Source of the DNA: Dyadobacter chenwenxiniae
Lineage (GTDB): Bacteria > Bacteroidota > Bacteroidia > Cytophagales > Spirosomataceae
Reading direction: 5' to 3'
Length of the DNA: 64,000 bases
Assembly: GCF_022869785.1 (NCBI RefSeq)
Contig: NZ_CP094997.1
Location: forward strand, 2,294,001 to 2,358,000
The first letter of the stretch is position 1. Each line of letters begins with the position of its first letter. Position numbers and translations under genes: made by a program. The notes beneath the pieces were generated by a model. It was given only the letters and a program-made list of their open reading frames with translations, made no database searches and was not told the DNA's origin. Shown piece after piece: positions 59,165-64,000 of the stretch.

Positions 59165-61912
59165 TTATTCAAATAACCAATCAAGCGTTTTCCCAATTTT
59201 GTCCCCGGTCTCAGACCCTTTCGGATCCTTGTCAGCGCTTATAAAACCCAGAACGAGCACTTTCCCTTTTCCGAGCGTCAATACATTTTCGCCGGCAGGA
59301 AATTGATAGGAATGCACATTCACGTCCGGCAAACCAGAGAATTTCAATGCACCGGCAAGGCGCACTTCTGCCTGACCGAAATCATTGGCGCTGGCGTCTG
59401 TTTCCAGATTTGGCGGGGCTAAAAATAATTTGTTCTTATCCTGAAAATAGCCAATCAGCACTTTCACAGGCTTTTCTGCTTTAAATTTAATGCTCGTTTG
59501 AGATGCCTTCTGCTTGTCTGCATCCATCCTGACAGCCTTCAAAGATTTCAAAACATCCGCCAATCCGGTAATGATCGACGCCTCGTCTGCATATACAGGC
59601 TGTCCTTTTTCCAGTGAGAAAGTTTTCAGGCTTTTGTCCACGAACGTGACCTTGGCGGGTTTCAGCGCAAGCATAGAAGGCTCGCTGACGTTACCAGCTT
59701 TGAGTTTGCTAATGTTGTTTTTGAAACTGGCCAATTCCTTTTCATAGTAAGGCAGCAGCTCCACCCAGGTCTTGTTTTTACCATCATCCCCTCCTACCGG
59801 CACGCGTCGTTGCGCCGTTTGCATGCTGTTGGCGTATAAATAAGTGTCCCTGGTCAGATCCGCGAGCCGTTTAAAATGGGCAACGCTCTTTTGGAGGTGC
59901 GGGACGGCAGTTTCCAGATCGGAAACATTATTGGAATATTGATATTTTAAAACCAAAGCCGCAGCCTTCACTTTTTCAGAAAAGAAATCCGCTAATGCCT
60001 CATTGCAATACACATCATTTTGCACGCGGTCAAATTCTTCTTTGTTCCTTTTGACGTGCAGAGCCGCTTTTTCAATGGCAGCTGCGGCCAGCTTTCCGTG
60101 TTCGACAACCTCATCAATGATCTGTACCGGCGTTTCTCCAATGTGTTTTGCGCCGCGGGATTCTTTCTCCATATATTCCGTAAGGCTCTCTCCCTCAGGC
60201 CCATCGGAGTTATAAAGCTCTGGCCAGACCCGGTATTTTTTAGGATTGACAAGCTGGCTCATGGTCATCCCTAATGTGAGCGTCTGCCGGTTGCCGTTTG
60301 TTATACCAAATCTTCGGAGCAGTTTAGGCGCTATTTCTCCTGCCTGTTCATAGGCTTCCAAAACTTCCCCTCCATGTTCGCCGATATCAAAATCATCGCC
60401 CAGTTGTTTGGTCCAATAAGCAATTTCCTCCTTCCGGTCGCGGCGGCAGTTCCATGCATAACGCGCCCAGGCTTTGTACCAAACCCAGTCGCGGTCCATT
60501 TGGAGCTGTCGCGGCGTGACATTGTCTGCGGAATAAGGCCAGTCCCAGTAAGACGCCTCGGGATATAAATGCAGCCCATTTGCGCCATGCACATCGTGCA
60601 TGGCCTGGACGCTTTTTTGGATAAAATCGGCCGAACCATACCGGAAAGGCTCCAAATTTGCCAGGATGTGCACATTATCAATATGTGTGGAGCCCAGCTC
60701 GCTCATTTCCCTGTGCATTTTAGCCCATGGCCCGCGTGGCTGGTAAGTTGTCAAAGCCTCACCATTATACTTGTTCATGGTGTATAAATTTTTGTAAAGC
60801 GGCAAAGCGGCTTTCATGACGAGCTGCGGATTCGTATCATGTCCGCGCAACACAATCGGCGGCTGCACTACGCTGTCCAGTTTCGCAAGGCCGTCCTGCA
60901 CGCCGGGAATGATCGTTTTGGTAAACCATTCTACATCCGACTCGTCGCCTTCCATGGCTTCTCCAAGCGTGATGAGCAAGCCCACGTTCGGATACTTTTC
61001 AACGAAAGCGGCAATGGATTTTCTGGTATAATCGGCGATCAGCGGGGTGATAGGACGCTTTCTATCCTGCGTTTTGATCCCGTGTTTTTCGGCGAAAGGT
61101 TTGGAAACAATAATATTATAAAACATCTGAATTACCCATATGCCACGCTTATCGGCTTCCTGGGTCAGAAAACTGAAAATCTCTTCATTTTTTTTGAATG
61201 TTTCGTCATCCACTTCAACCGCATAAGGATAATCTTTCAGTTTAACAAGGGAGGCAAACGGGTGGCCATTCCAAAGGTAAAGGGAGTTCATCCGGTTCTC
61301 TACGAGCATATCCAGATATTTGATCCACAAGGATTTATCATAAAACCATGGGAAATTTTCGGGTGTGTAAGGGTATTCATAGACTGTGCGACCGGGAAGG
61401 TAAACCGGTTTCTGAACACCAATGCAAGTCCCGCGCAACACCATTTCCGGCTGATCTGACACCGTTAATTTTTCAGGAATTTTGCCTTCATTTTTAATGC
61501 GCTCAACCATTTCCATGCAACCATACAAAACGCCTGATGGATCGGAACCTGCCAGGATCAGTTTTTTACCCGCAGAGAAAATTTGAAAACCTTCTTTACC
61601 CGGGCTTCGCGCTGGCACGTCAGACAGCTCTTTCAAGAGCATTTGTATCAAGCCGTCCTTAGCAATGCCAATGAAAATCGTCTTTACTTTTCCAGCCGGT
61701 GGCATTTTGGCTCTTTTAGGCAACATGGTCACTTCAAAACCATTCTGCCTAAGCGTTTCAGACAGCTTTTTTATGCCAAAATCGATACGTGCATGGGACG
61801 TGCCGGCCACATAAATGTTGATCTTTTTTTCATCTGCAACACTGGATTTGGCTTGGGCCAATGATGAAAATGCCAGCAGTATTAAACCAAGGATAAGACT
61901 ATATTTTTTCAT
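59165..61912 (-). CDS. Large secreted glycoside-hydrolase-like protein with GH67/GH20-type N-terminal domain
   Basis: The protein is 915 residues with a signal peptide (about 1-21). Residues about 30-150 form a domain like the alpha-glucuronidase (GH67)/hexosaminidase (GH20b) N-terminus (IYVAGTSHARIDFGIKKLSETLR). The next ~300 residues, RTVYEYPYTPENFPWFYDKSLWIKYLDMLVENRMNSLYLWNGHP and ITLGEAMEGDESDVEWF, suggest a TIM barrel, with acidic residues that could be catalytic. The last ~300 residues hold helices and a small beta domain and are unassigned. I do not know a proven activity for this family. It overlaps the fucosidase gene by 4 bp and is translated after it. Confidence 0.75.
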   Translation of the reverse strand: MKKYSLILGLILLAFSSLAQAKSSVADEKKINIYVAGTSHARIDFGIKKLSETLRQNGFEVTMLPKRAKMPPAGKVKTIFIGIAKDGLIQMLLKELSDVPARSPGKEGFQIFSAGKKLILAGSDPSGVLYGCMEMVERIKNEGKIPEKLTVSDQPEMVLRGTCIGVQKPVYLPGRTVYEYPYTPENFPWFYDKSLWIKYLDMLVENRMNSLYLWNGHPFASLVKLKDYPYAVEVDDETFKKNEEIFSFLTQEADKRGIWVIQMFYNIIVSKPFAEKHGIKTQDRKRPITPLIADYTRKSIAAFVEKYPNVGLLITLGEAMEGDESDVEWFTKTIIPGVQDGLAKLDSVVQPPIVLRGHDTNPQLVMKAALPLYKNLYTMNKYNGEALTTYQPRGPWAKMHREMSELGSTHIDNVHILANLEPFRYGSADFIQKSVQAMHDVHGANGLHLYPEASYWDWPYSADNVTPRQLQMDRDWVWYKAWARYAWNCRRDRKEEIAYWTKQLGDDFDIGEHGGEVLEAYEQAGEIAPKLLRRFGITNGNRQTLTLGMTMSQLVNPKKYRVWPELYNSDGPEGESLTEYMEKESRGAKHIGETPVQIIDEVVEHGKLAAAAIEKAALHVKRNKEEFDRVQNDVYCNEALADFFSEKVKAAALVLKYQYSNNVSDLETAVPHLQKSVAHFKRLADLTRDTYLYANSMQTAQRRVPVGGDDGKNKTWVELLPYYEKELASFKNNISKLKAGNVSEPSMLALKPAKVTFVDKSLKTFSLEKGQPVYADEASIITGLADVLKSLKAVRMDADKQKASQTSIKFKAEKPVKVLIGYFQDKNKLFLAPPNLETDASANDFGQAEVRLAGALKFSGLPDVNVHSYQFPAGENVLTLGKGKVLVLGFISADKDPKGSETGDKIGKTLDWLFE

Positions 61913-63345
61913 TCCGTCTCAATTTTAAAAACGTAAGCAATGTCTGAGGGAACCCTCGTTTTTGCGGGAACTGTGATTGTCAGGCCACCTGCCGACAAGG
62001 TATTTTGACATTTCACCAGGTTTTTTAAACCGAGCAGATTAACATTCGTGACCTTCCCGGCAAGACGCTCGGATGTCAACTTCTTCAAGTTAATAGCATT
62101 TTCGCCTGGCCAATCGAGGAAGATGGCGTAAAGTATTTTTCCTTTTTTCGTATAATAAACCCTTTGACCCGCAGGCGTGGTCTCGCCAAAGACGCTGAAT
62201 GGACGCGTGTCATAAATCGCCTCACCAAACGACCACATCCAGCGACCCACTTTGTAAACCACATCCTTTTGATCGTCCGGGAAAGTGCCGTCGGCCTTCG
62301 GCGACAGGTTCAAAAGCATTTGTCCGTTCTTGCTAACCACTTCAATTAATGTATGAATGATCTCTTTTGCCTGCCGGATTTCCATGCCCTCCGTGTAGCC
62401 CCAGGAATAAGAAAGGCCGGTCCCGATTGAATAGTCGCATAGCCAGGGCTTGTCGATAATGTTCTTGGGATTCGAATTTTCATGATCTTCCATGCCAACC
62501 CCCAGGGGAATGTCTTCGCCTTTGTAAGTCACAATCACGTCCTGCTTACGCTTATCCGCCTCGTTGAAATAATGGGCGAGGTAAGTTTGCAGGTTCTTTT
62601 CGGGCACTTGTTCGAGCCAGGCGTCGTGGTAAATAACGTCCGGATGATATTTGTCGATCAGCTCTTTGCACTTTTCCATCCACATTTGTTCCCACTCTTG
62701 CTTATTCATGGTCGAGCCGTAAAGCTTCGCATATTTTGGATCCGAACCAGCCCAGCCGGGTTTCATTTTAACATTGGTGTAGTTCAGTTCATGGTGCAAC
62801 GAAGTGAAGAACTTCATTCCACGCTTTCGGATCGACTTTTCCAATTCGCCTACAACATCCCTTTTGGGGCCCATATCTTTTGCATTAAATGGCGTTAAGT
62901 CGCTGTCCCACATAGCAAAACCATCATGATGCTCGGCAACCGGCCCCGCAAATCGCGCGCCGCCTTTCACGAACAGATCCGCCCATTCATCTGCATTGAA
63001 ATGCTCGCCTTTGAACATTGGAATAAAGTCGTGATAATCGAACTTTTCCAAAGGCCCGTACAGCGCAAGGTGGCGCTTGTAAGTCCCCAGTTTGGAGTAA
63101 TCCGGGCTGTCATTGTGCATGTGCTGAATGTAATGCTCATTGTTATAAGCAGGTACGGCATATACGCCCCAATGGCAATAAATCCCAAATTTCGCATCCC
63201 GCATCCAATCGGGCACCTCATTATGCTTTTCCAGCGACGACCAGCTGGGCTGGTAAGCTGACTGGGCAAAGAGTTTGGCAGGGTGACTAAAAGCGATTAC
63301 CGCCAGGCATAAACCAGGTAAAAAACGATAGGAGGATAATTTCAT
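61909..63345 (-). CDS. Alpha-L-fucosidase, glycoside hydrolase family 29
   Basis: ATG 63345 gives 478 residues and a signal peptide (about 1-25, MKLSSYRFLPGLCLAVIAFSHP...AQ). The upstream extension to 63408 is discarded. GH29 landmarks are WMRDAKFGIYCHWGVYAVPAY, PVAEHHDGFAMWDSDLTPFNA (His and substrate-binding residues) and the nucleophile aspartate in DVIYHDAWLEQ (about 220-230). It is a retaining enzyme that removes L-fucose from glycans in the periplasm. It begins the operon with the GH67-like gene (ATGA overlap). The isomerase at 52067 could use released fucose, but they are 8 kb apart in separate transcripts. Confidence 0.93.
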   Translation of the reverse strand: MKLSSYRFLPGLCLAVIAFSHPAKLFAQSAYQPSWSSLEKHNEVPDWMRDAKFGIYCHWGVYAVPAYNNEHYIQHMHNDSPDYSKLGTYKRHLALYGPLEKFDYHDFIPMFKGEHFNADEWADLFVKGGARFAGPVAEHHDGFAMWDSDLTPFNAKDMGPKRDVVGELEKSIRKRGMKFFTSLHHELNYTNVKMKPGWAGSDPKYAKLYGSTMNKQEWEQMWMEKCKELIDKYHPDVIYHDAWLEQVPEKNLQTYLAHYFNEADKRKQDVIVTYKGEDIPLGVGMEDHENSNPKNIIDKPWLCDYSIGTGLSYSWGYTEGMEIRQAKEIIHTLIEVVSKNGQMLLNLSPKADGTFPDDQKDVVYKVGRWMWSFGEAIYDTRPFSVFGETTPAGQRVYYTKKGKILYAIFLDWPGENAINLKKLTSERLAGKVTNVNLLGLKNLVKCQNTLSAGGLTITVPAKTRVPSDIAYVFKIETE

Positions 63346-63413
63346 ATTTTGAAACAATGTTTTATAATTCAGAAAAAAATTTAATCTTCGTAGTACATTA
63401 AAACACACACTAA

Positions 63414-63719
63414 ATGGTTATTCTTTCCAAACGAATGATTAATGCGTTTGCAGAACTGGAACCGCGATCAACTGATGCACTTTTACATTGGTATAAGCAT
63501 TGCAAAGCGGCTGACTGGTCCAGCTTTTCGAATTTAAAGCAGACATTCAGATCAGCCGATTTTGTTGGGAATGACCGATACGTTTTTAATATAAAAGGGA
63601 ATGATTATAGGCTGATAGCAAAAATCCATTTCGATGTTCGTACGGTTTACATTTTGTTTATCGGAACGCATGCCGAGTATGATAAAATTGATGCTGCCAA
63701 GATTTTACACAAGAATTAG
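63414..63719 (+). CDS. higB: Type II toxin HigB (mRNA interferase), second module
   Basis: The protein is 101 residues in the same HigB_toxin family as the gene at 32572, with the pattern ALLHWYKHCKAADWSSFSNLKQTFRSADFVGN and NDYRLIAKIHFDVRTVYILFIGTHAEYDKIDA. The two share the motif pattern but differ in most positions, so they are separate modules. The antitoxin follows after 3 bp. It is divergent from the GH29 gene across 68 bp. No clear inverted repeat stands out in front of it, unlike the first module. Confidence 0.92.
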   Translation: MVILSKRMINAFAELEPRSTDALLHWYKHCKAADWSSFSNLKQTFRSADFVGNDRYVFNIKGNDYRLIAKIHFDVRTVYILFIGTHAEYDKIDAAKILHKN

Positions 63720-63722
63720 GAT

Positions 63723-64000
63723 ATGGAAAATGATAAGATAATTTTTTCAAATGAGGCGGAATATGAAACGGCGATGAAAGAAATTCTTTCTCTCATGAAT
63801 AAAGGAGAAGGAAATCTGTCAAAGACCGAAGCCTGGAAACTCCGTAAAATGGCTGTCGCAGCCGAAGAGTTTGAGGACGTTCATTATCCCTTGCCGAAGC
63901 CCAAAACCATCCCCGAAATGGTTGAATTAAAGCGGTTTCAGCTTAAACTTACGCAGGCAGCGCTGGCTGAAATGCTGGGGCTTGGTAAGCCAAAGCTTTC
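63723..64000 (+). CDS. higA: HigA-type antitoxin, 5' part (3' end outside window)
   Basis: This is the first 92 codons of the antitoxin of the second module, cut by the window end. It opens MENDKIIFSNEAEYETAMKE, then a charged helical segment, then the start of an XRE HTH: PKTIPEMVELKRFQLKLTQAALAEML (about residues 60-85). This N-terminal design (a MqsA/HigA-like arm before the HTH) differs from the antitoxin at 32884, so the two modules have different antitoxin types. The start is ATG 63723, 3 bp after the toxin stop. Confidence 0.85.
   Translation, partial: MENDKIIFSNEAEYETAMKEILSLMNKGEGNLSKTEAWKLRKMAVAAEEFEDVHYPLPKPKTIPEMVELKRFQLKLTQAALAEMLGLGKPKL

Noticed and set aside
1..64000. tRNA, rRNA, transposase or phage genes
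   Set aside because: No T-loop-like GGTTCGAnTCC patterns or transposase motifs were recognised on reading; absence is by eye only and a tRNA search would settle it.

Overview
The window looks like chromosomal DNA of a free-living Bacteroidota member of the Cytophagales, most likely Dyadobacter or a near relative. This is an inference from gene content: LytS/LytTR pairs, a hybrid kinase with a Reg_prop propeller, secreted DUF1080, PA14 and azurin-like proteins, GH29 and GH140 enzymes, absent or weak Shine-Dalgarno sites, and moderate GC. I saw no rRNA, tRNA, transposase, phage gene or CRISPR array. About 50 protein genes fill most of the 64 kb.

Layout. 1-1411: end of a LytS-type kinase and its LytTR regulator. 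1408-5947: a LacI-controlled cluster of an Nramp-fold transporter without the metal-binding motifs, an SDR-fold protein without the usual catalytic lysine, and a DHDPS-like aldolase, with a perfect 16-bp palindrome in front of the transporter. 6178-12071: TPR protein, Old Yellow Enzyme, Crp-type regulator, GH140 and YceI. 12395-14284: a second LytS/LytTR pair. 14290-29570: a complete assimilatory nitrate/nitrite island. On the minus strand it holds nirB, nirD and a NarX/NarL-like pair. On the plus strand it holds the siroheme methyltransferase, a porin, NarK, a fused nitrate reductase, a rubredoxin fusion and a nitrate-reductase-associated protein. 29576-37340: ClC channel, NTF2-like protein, Crp regulator, DoxX, a HigBA module, TlpA, rhodanese, selD-mnmH and TspO. 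37356-42828: an acyltransferase and a very large hybrid sensor kinase. 42926-54318: fructose-bisphosphatase, an Rbs-type sugar importer, a DUF1593 protein, a split transketolase, a sugar isomerase and a DeoR regulator. 54540-63345: secreted carbohydrate-related proteins (PA14, propeller-azurin, DUF1080, GH67-like, GH29). 63414-64000: a second HigBA module cut by the window end.

How the genes work together. In the nitrate island the porin and NarK would bring nitrate in, the fused reductase would make nitrite, NirBD would make ammonium, CobA would feed siroheme synthesis, and the NarX/NarL-like pair would sense nitrate or nitrite. The rubredoxin fusion is a candidate dedicated electron carrier. 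The 43-54 kb block looks like import and isomerase/transketolase breakdown of an unidentified sugar, with no kinase in view.

Several intergenic repeat families are conspicuous. One is a compound (ATTCAATC)n array with 23-bp GC-rich units at four loci. Another is three tandem copies of a unit of about 260 bp between narK and the nitrate reductase. The rest are REP-like perfect palindromes.
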